From assembly GCF_038396675.1 (NCBI RefSeq), contig NC_088922.1, forward strand, positions 2,265,001-2,329,000: DNA of 64,000 bases, read 5' to 3'. This DNA comes from Hydra vulgaris (taxonomy: Eukaryota; Cnidaria; Hydrozoa; Anthoathecata; Hydridae). The position numbers were made by a program, and so were the translations under genes. The notes under the pieces are model-generated. The model saw nothing but the letters and a program-made list of their open reading frames with translations. It ran no database searches and was not told where the DNA came from. Shown here in pieces: positions 23,252 to 35,509 of this stretch (position 1 is its first letter; every line of letters begins with the position of its first letter).

Positions 23252-24044
23252 GGGTCAGATCATTATATTTCAACCAATTTCAAGAAAACTTTGTGGGGTA
23301 CCATCTCTGATTTTCCTGATTTTTACATATCATTATCTAAATGATGTAAATAGGTTAAATGTGCAATTTCAGAGTTCCAAGTGCAACGGTTTAGAAATTA
23401 TAGCCTTACAAACACTCTCAGGTAGCCCCCCTCGGTTCCTCGAATGGTAAAAATAGACAACTTTAAGGCCTTATAACTTTTTTCTAACTTTCAGCAAGTG
23501 GCTCATTTTTTCTAGAACTATTTTCTAGATATTTCTGTCTTAAAATTTGTGATTTTCATTAGCTTGCATCATCTTAGAAAAAAACTACAGCCTCCTAAAC
23601 TTTGGAAAAATTCTGAAAAATGCTAAATAAAGGCAAAATGAAGTTAACCGTAGTATTTTTCTATTCGTCAACAAGTCCTTACATGTTAGTTTTCTAATTA
23701 GCTACAATGGTCTACAACAAATTGGCAAAATATAAGCAGCTTGTTACATTTTAGAAATCAGTTTTATCTAAAAATATATATTCCACTTTACTAAAAAGTC
23801 CCATTTTCAGCCATTTGGGGATGGCTCGTAAATTTTTCTAACACTTTGTATTGATCTGATATTAACAGCAAATAAGGCCATTAGATCTAACTATATAAAA
23901 ATGTAAACATCACAAACTTGTCATGTTCACAACAAAAATGGCAGCATTTTTTATTAACCCTATTTTTCAATTATCAGGGCTGAATAGTGTTATTGGAAAC
24001 CAGTGCCCCTCTAACCTGCTTTCTGGCCCATGTGAGGGATGTAG
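23252..24044 (+). repeat. left terminal inverted repeat (~790 bp)
   Basis: Matches the reverse complement of 28063-28849 almost throughout. Examples are GGGTACCATCTCTGATTTTC at the outer side and GGCCCATGTGAGGGATGTAG at the inner side. Short frames inside it are mirror images of those in the right arm and are not considered genes. Confidence 0.93.
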
Positions 24045-24596
24045 CCTATCATAAGTTGTTTCTTAAAAAGAAAGAGATATGGTTGGTTACTTTCTCTCTG
24101 ATCTGGACTTTATACCGGATAGGAGCACAACTAAAGGGGTAATAACTATATAGAGCCTGCATTATTTTTAAAATGTGACACTCCAAAAAAATTTAGTTAA
24201 TCATAAAATTGCGATTTAATCTTTATTATGATGATTTTTTTATAGTTGATTGAATTGCAAATAATTCAAGGCAATAGTAGGACAGTGGGTTCATACATTA
24301 CTGGCAATATGAAGTATAACAAGACTAATCAAGACATTACAATATTGATTTAATGTTTTGTTTAAATGAGTTTTTTAACAAAGTATGAGTTTCAATTTTA
24401 TTAGTTAATTTTAACTATTTATCTAAAAATGCAATGATTCTATATAATATACCCTTTTGCAAATGTAAATATATAAGCATTTATAACTCAAAATAACTTA
24501 CCTTGATATTTTTCTGTTCAATAAACTTTGCTATTGCAGTTTGTTTCCATTTTTTTTATTACATTATTTGTATGTGTTTTTAATTGTTGGATCTTA

Positions 24597-24954
<358 letters not shown>

Positions 24955-25056
24955 ATCAAATCATTATTGAACTTACTTCTCCTATATAACTTCATAGAAA
25001 ATTATACATAAGAAGGTTCAATAATATTTCATCTTAATTAAATTTATTAGATAAAC

Positions 25057-27886
25057 ATGAATACTTGTTCTATTGGTATTGAACTAAAGTTAGATTGTCA
25101 TAAAAATACATACTGCAGTCAGTCTGAAATTTCAGAAATAGTAAATGAAGATAAATACCTGCTGACCTTAAGAACTGGAATAAGAAATATTCATTTGCAT
25201 ACAATTTGCACTCACCATAGGTTACAATTTATTAATTACTATTCAACATACCATAAATCATGTTATGACCCGTTCTCAATTCATTCAAATATTGTTAAAG
25301 GAAACCTGACAACTGTCACTCTGGAGCATAATCAACTGGACTCTAATTTAATTCCTGGGAAAAAAATATGTTTTGATTGTGTAAGAAAAATCAAGAATGT
25401 TGAAGAAGTTGACAAGAGACATGATCCAGATTACATATCACCTGATAACTCTGTCACACAAATTGATACTATAAATCTTTGTCTTGTTAAATTTGGTGTG
25501 TCTCCTATTAAAAGATCATCCAGCATGAGCATGCTACAAATAGACAATAAAATAAAAAAGAAAGTTAGTTGCTAAATGAATCATTGAATGCATCTGAACG
25601 AGATGAGCTTCAAATTAGTATGCTCAAAAGTTCCTCTTTAGATTTTATTGTAGAACAGCTTAAACAAAAGTTTCGTAATGAGATCAATATTTCACAAAAA
25701 ATAAAATTGCTCACTTTAGCTCCAGTCCATTGGACTATTCAGGAAACAATAAATGAATTTAAAACAACACAATATATGGTGAAGCAAGCTAGAGCTTTGC
25801 GGGATGTTAAAGGAATCCTTGGTGAGAGATCAACAGACATAAGAAATCCTAAAAAATTGCCTACTGAAGTTGTAAATCAAATTGTCAACTTTTATGAGGA
25901 TGATAGTAACAGCAGGTTATTGCCAGGAGCAAAGGATTACATTAGCATAAAGACAGTTAATGGTAGACAGCACATTCAGAAACGACTCATACTATGCAAT
26001 CTTTCAGAACTTTACCAGAAATGGTTAGAAGAATCAAAATCTAATGGTGTAGTAAAGGTGGGACTGACATCATTTGCTCTTTTAAGGCCACAACATTGTA
26101 TTGTTGCAGGAAAATCTGGCACGCACACAGTCTGTGTTTGTATTGACCATCAAAATCCAAATCTTATGGTTAAATCATTAAAAAATGAAATAAATTCAAA
26201 AGATCTGATGGCCTTAGCTGTATGTTCAATAGAAAATAAACCATGTTTGTTTCATGAGTGTGAGAAGTGTCCTGGAAAAAAGAGAATTGAAAAAAAGTTG
26301 AATGAACTGTTAGGGGATTCAGCAAATGAAATAACTTATAAGCAATGGTTGAAGACTGATAGATGCTCCTTGGAAACTATAGTTAAAAGTCCTGATGAGT
26401 TTTTAGAAGAGTTAACAGACAAGTTATATAACCTCACAAAACATCATTATGTCAGCAAATCACAGACATTCTTTTTAAACCAGCTCAAAGAAAACATGAA
26501 GCCAAATGAATGTATTATGCAAATAGATTTTGCTGAAAATTTTTCATTTATTATACAAGATGAAGTTCAGTCATCCTATTTTTCCAAAAATCAAGCAACT
26601 CTCCATCCATTTGTCATATATGTGCAATCTTTAAATGGAAACCAATCACCAGAAAGCAAATGTTATTGTGTTATATCTGACAATCTAATTCACAATACTG
26701 AGGCAGTTTTCAGTTATGTTTCCAAAATCATACCAATTCTGAAAGAGGAATATCCACAAGTTCAGAAGATCAATTATTTCACTGATGGTGCAAGCAGCCA
26801 GTATAAAAATAGGTTAAATTTTCATATCACAATATTTTTAAAAAATTTTGATAACAATTACCTATTCTAGACAAACTATTTTTAGCCCTTGAAATGATGT
26901 TTTTGAAATTGGATACAAAATTGATAATCTTTAACTGAATAGGTTTTTTTCTTATTGTATTTTAGGTTTAATTTGAAAAACCTGTGTTTTCATGAAAAAG
27001 ACTATGGACTAAAAGCAGACTGGCATTTTTTTGGGACTGCACATGGAAAAAGTGCATGTGATGGAATAGGTGGTACAGTGAAAAGAGTTATTCATAACCT
27101 ATCCCTTCAAAGGCCAATTGGCAATCAAATTTTGACACCGAGGGACATGTTCTTAGTTGCTAAAGAAAAAATTAAAAACATCAGGTATATATCATGCTAT
27201 TGTCAAAGTGTATGTACATTTAGGTTATGATATTTTTTCAAATAATTGATGTCTAGTATCCTATATCATAATAGGCATTTAAACAAAACTAATAAAAATA
27301 ACGTATGAATGTTTAGTTATAAAAAATCAAATAGTATAGAAAAGGATTCCTTAAAACAAGACCTTACTAAATACATATTTGGAAATAGAATTATGATTTA
27401 TGTTAACTCTTTTTCAGATTTATCTACATTTCTGAAACCGAAACAGCTGCTACTACACATGAAGTGCTTGCTAAACGATTTGAGAATGTTCCTGCCATCA
27501 AAGGTACTCGCTCATACCATTATTTCTCACCTCAATCATGCTGTTTAAAAGCTTATGTAACATCAATGACCAGTCTATTTGACTCTTTTCACATGCTGGA
27601 AAATACTTGCATTAATACACAAAAATCGATGAATACTGATATCAATATTAATGATTGGGTATTAGTGAATTATTTTGGTGAATTCTTTCCTGGAAAGATA
27701 ACTGATCTTAAAGGTGACACAGTTTGTATTAGCTGTTTACAAAAAGCAGGCAATTATTTCAAGTATCCAACAACCACAGATATCCATTGGTATCCAGTTA
27801 GTGACATTATTGCCACGTTACATGACCCTGAGCTCAAAAACACTAGAGGATTTTACTCTTATCTTATTAAAAAAAGGATGAAATGA
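25057..27886 (+). pseudogene. spliced transposase-like gene of the long-inverted-repeat element
   Basis: The first frame (25057-25575) has CSIGIELKLDCHKNTYC and KICFDCVRKIK (cysteine pairs, possible zinc site). A one-base slip at about 25568 leads to the main frame. That frame has ECIMQIDFAENFSFI, YFTDGASSQYKNR and, across an intron, ADWHFFGTAHGKSACDG. Introns of 153 bp (26813-26965) and 233 bp (27185-27417) have GT-AG ends, and splicing joins QYKNR to FNLKN and KIKNIR to FIYISETE in frame. The C-terminus contains WVLVNYFGEFFPGKI and ends at 27886. Aspartates in IDFAEN and TDGAS, plus the GTAHGKSACDG histidine/aspartate block, are my candidates for the catalytic core (inference). I associate these motifs with an uncharacterised repeated protein of cnidarians and arthropods. 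Apart from the slip the frame is intact, so the copy is young. Confidence 0.75.
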
Positions 27887-28062
27887 ATTATCATATATAA
27901 TTGTTTTCAACTATATTATTATGTATTGCCATTATTAAGGGAGAATACAAGAATTTTGTAAAAAAGATAACTATGCTTTTCACATAAACAACGATGCTGG
28001 GCTAGAAATGGTTTTTATAGCAATTATATAAAATTTTGTAAAACAAATTACAAATAGTGGGT

Positions 28063-28849
28063 TACATCCCTCACATGGGCCAGAAAGCAGGTTGGAGGGG
28101 CACTGGTTTCCAATAACACTATTCAGCCCTGATAATTGAAAAATAGGGTTAATAAAAAATGCTGCCATTTTTGTTGTGAACATGACAAGTTTGTGATGTT
28201 TACATTTTTATATAGTTAGATCTAATGGCCTTATTTGCTGTTAATATCAGATCAATACAAAGTGTTAGAAAAATTTACGAGCCATCCCCAAATGGCTGAA
28301 AATGGGACTTTTTAGTAAAGTGGACTATATATTTTTAGATAAAACTGATTTCTAAAATGTAACAAGCTGCTTATATTTTGCCAATTTGTTGTAGACCATT
28401 GTAGCTAATTAGAAAACTAACAGAAAACTAAGGACTTGTTGACGAATAGAAAAATACTACGGTTAACTTCATTTTGCCTTTATTTAGCATTTTTCAGAAT
28501 TTTTCCAAAGTTTAGGAGGCTGTAGTTTTTTTCTAAGATGATGCAAGCTAATGAAAATCACAGATTTTAAGACAGAAATATCTAGAAAATAGTTCTAGAA
28601 AAAATGAGCCACTTGCTGAAAGTTAGAAAAAAGTTATAAGGCCTTAAAGTTGTCTATTTTTACCATTCGAGGAACCGAGGGGGGCTACCTGAGAGTGTTT
28701 GTAAGGCTATAATTTCTAAACCGTTGCACTTGGAACTCTGAAATTGCACATTTAACCTATTTACATCATTTAGATAATGATATGTAAAAATCAGGAAAAT
28801 CAGAGATGGTACCCCACAAGCCATTGGTTGAAATATAATGATCTGACCC
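28063..28849 (-). repeat. right terminal inverted repeat (~790 bp)
   Basis: Mirror of 23252-24044. Differences are limited to isolated substitutions and small indels, e.g. AAGCCATTGG against AAAACTTTG-type sequence near the outer end. Confidence 0.93.
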
Positions 28850-29160
28850 TTTTATATTATTACTAATATTATTATAACCTGTTATTATTACTGAAATTAT
28901 TTTTATTTATAGTTATTATTTATATTATTGTTGTTGGTATTATTTTTGTGGTTAACATCGTTATAGAACTTTTACAGTTTTTATTATTTCTTCCTTTTTT
29001 TACAATTATCACCTTTTATCTGACTTTACTTTTCTTTTTATTATCACTATTTATTATAATTAAATTTGATAGGTGTTTACTTGAGATTAGTATCATTACT
29101 ATTTATAAATATCCTTGATGTAAGATCTTTTATTCAGAATAAATTTGATTTGATTTGATT
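28850..29160 (+). repeat. LINE 3' UTR and tail, right of the inserted element
   Basis: AT-rich sequence of the same TTATTATTA style as the left flank (23055-23251). It ends in AATAAATTTGATTTGATTTG, a short tandem tail of the kind that closes CR1/L2-like LINEs. I infer it is the 3' end of the LINE whose RT C-terminus is at 21940-22190. Confidence 0.5.
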
Positions 29161-29601
29161 TGAATTAATTTGTTTTCTTGATCTTTCATTCAACTCAAAA
29201 GCAGAGAAACAACTAAAACTTTATTATTGCACATCTTAATATATATTCATATCGAATAATATCAAGTGCTTGTCTTTCTCTTAACAAGTTTAAAGTGAAG
29301 GTAAAAAAGGGTAGACATTGAAACACAATTGATTTTTCACTGCCTGTTGGATGGTAAACGAAACAATCTACGCAATTGCTGAGAGCTATTAAAGATTATT
29401 TTTGGTAATCCTTTTTAATACAAAATAACTCACAAACTATTTAAAAGCATACTCTAAATTATCTTTTTCGCTTGACATATAGCTTCTGAATAGCACTGAT
29501 AATTTAATAAAATAAATTTTAGCGCATTTTTAAAATAAAACCCCCCGAAACATTACGATATTTCATAAAGATCTAAGCAAAGCCGCAGGAACATATTTGT
29601 T
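29161..29601. other. AT-rich interval, no gene seen
   Basis: No coding or repeat structure recognised between the LINE tail and the Ginger-like element. Confidence 0.45.
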
Positions 29602-30282
29602 CCGGTTTCGTACAAATTTATTTCCCCCGTCGTACAAATTTATTTCCCACATAAATATATTTCCGAGTCGCACGCCGCACAGTGAGTCATAAAAAAATCC
29701 ATAAAAAACGGCAAAATAAACCCCATAAAAAAAGTATTGCTGGAAATTAATTAATTTAATTATAATGTTACTAAATACCACTAAAAGTCAATAATTAACT
29801 TTTTTGTGAACAATTTTCAAGATTTCACCAATTTATACGCCTTTTTCCGAGACTTATTTATTTTATTTATCGGAAAACTCGTTCAAAAAAATCTAGCTTT
29901 TGTGTCACGCTTTTAAAATTGACATGGGTAAAAACAGTTCAAAATTTAATTTGAAGTCATATGTTTAAGATGTTTGGCAACTACTAACAACATTTTTGAC
30001 AATAAACTTTGTTTTTAGTTTTTCATTACTGAGATCTCAAAAATGTGTCATAAATTGATTTTTTTAAATTAGTTTAATTATGAGTTTAAAAACTAAATGA
30101 TTCCACCAGATTCCATGGTAGTTTTAATATTTTCCCATTAATAGGTATATATGAAAGCAGAAAAAATAAAAATCATTTGCCCAAACTTGCCCCAATTAAA
30201 ATAAGACCTTTCAAATACTTCGGTTTTTTTGTGTGTTTTTTTTCGTTTTTAATTAAAACTTGCCGTATAAAGTAGCGAATAT

Positions 30283-30500
30283 TAGTTCATTGCTTTCATT
30301 CATTAAACAAATTATACATTTAGTTCCTATTAGTAAAAAAACTCATGCTCATGCAGATGGTGCTAATTATCAAACTCAAAAACCAATATATGCAACGTTT
30401 GATGGCATAGTGCATGTTTTAAAATTAAAACTTGTGTATAAAATAAATTAAAATAGTTCATTGCTTACATTCAACATGAAAAGAATACATTTAGTTCCTA
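30283..30500. repeat. imperfect direct repeat at the start of the Transib gene
   Basis: TAGTTCATTGCTT(T/A)CATTCA and a following stretch ending ATACATTTAGTTCCTAT occur twice, at about 30283-30330 and 30453-30500. As a result IHLVPI is encoded twice. This suggests a local 170-bp duplication at the 5' end of the gene. Confidence 0.6.
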
Positions 30501-32267
30501 TAATTCAAGAGTTAGGAATTAATCATGATAACTTACTCGAGGCTCTTCTACGTGAGTTTTATAGACTGGAGGGTCTATACTATGAAAGTATTGAAAAACC
30601 TGAAATGATAAATCTAAATAAAACTCTAATAATATTTAAATGTAAATTCCGATCAAAAATGCGGAAGTATGCAAGAACCTTCTCTAGACTTTTAGAACAC
30701 GAGCGAACTTGGTTGAACAAAGATATTACTCTTAACAAAAAAAATGTTGCACCAGGTTCAGGTAGAAAGTGCAAGAACTGGGAAGATATAGGTGATAGAA
30801 GCAGAAGATCTAAGGTATTAATAAATAAATTAAATTCGACCCAGTTAAAAAAATAGTTCACAAGCTTAAGTATTAAATATTATCTTGTTTAAGGTTGCCA
30901 AATTGGCTGAACATCCTGCTGAAGCATTGGCATTAGCTTCAATAAAAAAAGCCACTAGAGATCCTAGCAAAAAAGGCTTCGTTGATCTTGTGAAAAGTGC
31001 TACAAACTCTGAAAAAGATAAAATCAAAAAGATAAATTTTCCGATAAAAATGAAACCGAAGATGCCTTGAGCTTAAAAATTCAGTGTGACCTTTCTGATG
31101 AACAGTATCAAATTATTAGAAATTCATCGATAATAGATAATGCAGATATTTATCCTTCACTTCATGAAATTAAGAATAAGAGACAAAAATGTTATCCTGA
31201 GGGTTTAATTGTGACAGAAACATCTGCTTCAACTTCTCTACAGTGTATGTTAATCATACTCTGACAAGGATATTAACTTTTACGGAATATCAAGACTCTA
31301 TGAGAATGTTTGCTGAAATTGGGGGAGGTTCAAAGGTCTACTTCATTTTAAAGGTGGTTTTGATGGTGCCATTAGTCAAAGTGTCTATAAACAAAAATAC
31401 ACTGATACAAATATTGGTGAAGTTAATGAACAAAGTCTTTTCCAGACAGCTGTTGTTCCACTTAAATTAACCATCATGAACAAAAATGTATGGTTAAATA
31501 AAAAGCTCTCTAGTACACATTACTGTAGACCCCTCCATCTCCAATATCAAAAAGAAACGGAAGAATTGATAAGAAATGAATATGAACTTTTAAAAGCAGA
31601 AATAAGTAGATTAGTCAAGTTTGAAGTAAAGTTAGAAGTAGAGAAAGGCAAACCGGATACGATTATCACATTTAAGTTCAAACTAAATTTAACCATGTTT
31701 GATGGTAAAGTGGTTAATGCCCTCACTAACACTCTGTCCTCGCAATCATGTAATGTTTGCGGAGCTAAGCCCAGTGAACTTAATAACCCAGCATTGATCA
31801 GATCTAAACCAATCAATGAAAAAGCTTTATCTTTGGGTCTTTCTACTCTGCATTGCTGGCTGAGATGTTTTGAATATATTTTACATTTAGGATATAAATT
31901 AGACATTAAAAAATACTTTGCCAAATCCCCTGCTGAAAAAGCATTAGTAAAAAGTAAAAAAACTATTGCTGGTATGTGATTCCCCCAAATGTTCATAAAC
32001 TCTTGGAACATGGTGTGCAGATATCTGAGGCATTTGAACTGCCAATTGGTTACTTCTCTGAAGAGTCACAAGAGGCTCTAAATAAAGAAATTCGCAAAGC
32101 TAGATTAAACCATACAGCCAAGATATCTAGAAAGAATGTTATGAAAAACTGCTACCAATACTTGTTGATTAGAAGTGATCCTGTAATATCAAACACTTGT
32201 TTTAAAAAATACAAGGTTGAAAATGGAAAAACACTTACCCCTGAAGTTTTATCTTTGTTAATGCTGT
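30476..32267 (+). pseudogene. Transib / RAG1-core-like transposase, broken
   Basis: Exon 1 (from ATG 30476) holds IHLVPIIQELGIN, RRSK and ends at a donor at 30815. Exon 2 begins at 30894 with VAKLAEHPAEALALASIKKA (79-bp intron, phase 0). Frame slips follow near 31060, 31240 and 31340. Conserved blocks are GFDGAISQSVYKQKY (probable first catalytic aspartate), THYCRPLHLQYQKETEELI, the cysteine pair CNVCGAKPSELNNP, GLSTLHCWLRCFEYILHLGY, and VHKLLEHG...LPIGYFSEESQEALNK with ARLNHTAKISRKN. By hand alignment these follow the order of the RAG1 core: aspartate, CKPL, CTLC zinc pair, LHC, and the final glutamate block. The position aligning with RAG1's second aspartate reads W, which may be misalignment or mutation. 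About 100-130 residues seem missing at about 31975, between the zinc/LHC part and the glutamate block. Confidence 0.75.
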
Positions 32268-32461
32268 AATAATGAAATAAAGCCTTTTTATTAGTATTAG
32301 GTTTTCTTTTTTTGTTTTCTTGAAAGAAAAATTAGATAAGATAAATATTTATTTTGTTTTTAATATATTTTAATATTATATAATATTAAAATATTTTTCG
32401 AACCAGTTTTCCTTTTTAATTAATAAACGTTTTGGTTTGAGGAATTTAATTTTTTTAAATT

Positions 32462-32690
32462 AAGTCAGTCATTGTGCGCGTAAAAGTCTCTAACGCGTAT
32501 ACGCGTAAATAGTACGAGCCTTAGGAACAAGAAATATTTAGATTAAAAAATATGTGGTATTCTTTTATATGGTATTTTGGATCAAGGAATTCGATTTTTT
32601 TATTTAGGTTATATTTTACGCGCGTAAAAGACAGTTACACGCGTATGTGCGCACCTTACGCGTCATAGGTACGCGTAAAAAATTTTTTTA
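32462..32690. other. CpG-dense ACGCGTAA motif cluster
   Basis: Two patches (32475-32516 and 32625-32685) contain many CGCG/ACGCGTA motifs, such as AACGCGTATACGCGTAA and TTACGCGCGTAAAA. The surrounding sequence is almost CpG-free. They lie in the 3' untranslated part of the Transib, about 110 bp from its right end. Possibly protein-binding sites or a separate small insertion (inference). Confidence 0.65.
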
Positions 32691-32986
32691 ATAGAAAGTT
32701 TAAATTTTTTGACCCAAAATAGGATAATATTGATGTATCACATAATTATATATGATAGTTATATAATTTTTGCCGTTTTTTCACCTTTCTGACTCACTGT
32801 GCGCCGATTGGTTAAAGAGGCCACCCGAAATAACTAAACAACGCCATACAAACTAAACAACAACGCCCATAAATTTTCTTCCTATCCTGATTAGAAGTGA
32901 GTTTAAATTTACATTAGGTTTTAATAAACAAATTAATAACTTTCATGCCAAGTATGATATATCATTTTTATATTTATTCTTAAGCA

Positions 32987-35509
32987 ATGCCTAAGATCAA
33001 TGCAAAATCTCAAGAGCTACGTCTCGAAGAGATAAGACAATACGTATTAGAAGGAAAGTATGCAAATACTGTTTTGAACAGTGAAAAACGTGGCCTCAGA
33101 ATAACTGCAAGAAATTTTAAAGGAATAGGCAAGTGAATTTTAATTATTTGGTATCTGTAGTAGACCCGATCAAGACTAATACAAGTAATTTAGTAGTAGG
33201 TTTTTATTATATTATCTAAAATAAAATGGAACACAATATACATAATCTAAATATAATAACAATATTGCAATAACACAATATCACAGTATCTAATACTTTC
33301 CACTTAGTTTTAAATATTTTGTTTTAAGTTCAGGCTTTTAACATATGTTTGAACTAAGTTTTAAAATTTGGTTGAATATTTAGATGGACGTTTGTACTAT
33401 ATTTGAGATGAATCTCTACGACTTGTTTTGTATAGTCAAGAAGAAAAAAAAAGGGTTCTTAAAGAATGTTATAATGATGCTGGTGAGGCACACCAGGGAA
33501 TAGTAAGAACTCAAAATAAAATTAAAAATTTGTACTATTGGATGTCAATTACACCTGATGTGGAAGCATGGGTTAAGTACTGTTTGCTTTTTACGAAGGC
33601 TTTATGTTTATTTTCTTAATAATATAAAAACAATAAACATGTAACTTTCATTATTAATATAAAATTTAAATTATACATGCAACTATAATATACACTATAA
33701 ATTGTATTTTTCTAATTAAATAGTATATAGTTTATATTATAGATCAAGACATGTAAACAATGTCAATCATTTGAAAAAATAAAAACAATTGCGCCACAAC
33801 TACACCCAATTCAGGTTACTGAAAGATGGGCAGTTTTAGAAGTAGATCTAATTGGTCCATTACCTGAAACAGTGAATGGCAATAAATATGTTTTAATAAT
33901 AACAGATTTGTTTACAAAATGGATTGTTGCTAGTGTATTGTCTGAAAAATCTGCTGCTGCTGTAGCTACTGCTTTGGTTAACACTTTTTATACTTATGGT
34001 CCACCAAAAAAGTAATTACTAAGGAAGAGAATTTGTGAATGAGGTAAAGACTAAAAAGGTTTCTAAAACTTTTGTTTTCTTTGTGTTATTGAAAATTTAT
34101 TTTATTAGTTTTTTTTATTATTTTTTATGTATAGCTTAACAATAAAATTTTTCAATTAATGGGTATTAAACATTCTGTGACATCAGCATACCATCCTCAA
34201 ATTAATGGTCAAGATGAACGTACAAATCAAACTTTTAGACGTGCTTTAAGCAAGTATACTAATAATGAGATGAATGACTGGGATAGGTTTAGTAGTGTAT
34301 ATTCTTATTTCATTTTCCTTATATATACACTAAAATTTATTATTACAATAATTTTTTTATACGATTTGTATTAGTTACACATCTGCAATTGCTAATGGAC
34401 TGAACATATCATGCCAGAAATCTACAAAGACGACTCCGTTTTATCTAATGTATTTAAGACATCCTCCAGGTATTGAGATGATTAATGTTCTAAATGAGAC
34501 TGATGATTCTTTAAATAGTAGTTTTCTTGAAAAAATATCTGACTTTACAGTAGAAAAGTTAGTTAATGATTGTGAGAAAGGCTGTTGAGAAAAAAGTTAG
34601 GGAAAATATAAAAATTGCTCAAGAAAAGCAGTGTAAGCAACATATGAAAAAAGTTGCAAAAAAGGGTATAAAGACATTTATATTTAAAATAAATGATCAA
34701 GTGATGAAGTTAAATGCAAGAAAACGAGGTCGCAAAGGTGAGCCTTGATCTTAGGAGTGGATGAGACCATATACTCTAGCTGATTTAAACATAAAAGGTC
34801 AATGCACTTTAGAAAACCTTAATGGTGAAATTTTAAAAACAAAAGTAAACGTTTCTCAGCTTAAACCTTATTATCCATGTCAAGACATAGAAACTAATAT
34901 TCAACATTTAGAAGCAACTCATTTAGATTTGTCATACAGTAGTTATCCTGCAACAAATACAGTCAAAAAATCTGAACCTGGTCAAATAACGTCATCACAA
35001 AATCAATTTTATATAAAAAAATTGACTCTATTGATACTTATTCATCCAAAAATAGCATTACATTTAGTGTACCAATATCTGAATTTAAGAATATATTGAA
35101 TCAAAACATGTTAGAAGATATTGAAATTAATGCCGCTCAAGCAATATTAAACACCTTATTAGAAACAATTCTTATGTTCCGTATACAGTCACAGAAGATG
35201 CTACAAATTTTGCATGACGGATACCTTCACTGATTGTTGATTAGCACACTTGGTTGCAGCAATGGATTCGTTAAAATTTATGACTTAATAAAGACAGAAA
35301 GGACAACTTTGCATGTGCAAAAACAAATTGCTTCAATTATATCATATTCTAAAAATACAGTTATGTGTCAATACCAATCATGTCAGCAACAAGTTGGAGG
35401 AATTGACTGTGGTTTGTTTGCAATTGCATTTGCAGTAGATATTTGTATGGGACAAAATGTTGCATCCATTTCGTACAATCAATCTGCAATGCGCCAGCTT
35501 TTCTTATAA
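32987..35509 (+). pseudogene. Ginger-like integrase with GPY/F and Ulp1-type cysteine protease, 5 exons
   Basis: Exon 1 starts MPKINAKSQELRLEEIRQY at 32987. Splicing restores one protein: exons 32987-33128, 33384-33571, 33743-34043, 34135-34286 and 34375 onward. The first intron has a GC donor (AG/GCAAGT) and the others GT. Order of domains: zinc-binding H2C2-like segment (AHQGI, CKQC), integrase core with EVDLIGPL (first aspartate), a damaged second-aspartate region (GREFVNE after a slip), and NGQDERTNQTF (glutamate). Then GPY/F (WMRPYTLADLN, VSQLKPYYP) and a C48 protease with GGIDCGLFAIAFA around the catalytic cysteine near 35405. Stops or slips at about 33405, 34012, 34566, 34748 and 35100 make it a pseudogene. 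Integrase plus Ulp1 is a recognised cargo of Ginger-like transposons. Confidence 0.82.

Larger units (their letters stand above)
29678..32801 (+). mobile_element. Transib-superfamily DNA transposon with RSS-like ends
   Basis: The ends are CACAGTGAGTCA at 29678 and its inverted copy at 32801. Both ends also carry AAAAAACGGCAAAA further in (left 29703-29716, right 32768-32781 inverted). The element is flanked by a perfect 5-bp duplication, CGCCG (29673-29677 and 32802-32806). Transib elements are known for 5-bp GC-rich CGNCG-type duplications and for ends starting with CAC that resemble V(D)J recombination signals. The first seven bases here are exactly the consensus heptamer CACAGTG. The interior encodes a broken RAG1-core-like protein. 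It is inserted in the 5' region of the Ginger-like element. Confidence 0.9.

Noticed and set aside
31547..32011. 154-residue minus-strand frame over the Transib gene
   Set aside because: Antisense shadow of the transposase coding sequence, with no motif of its own.
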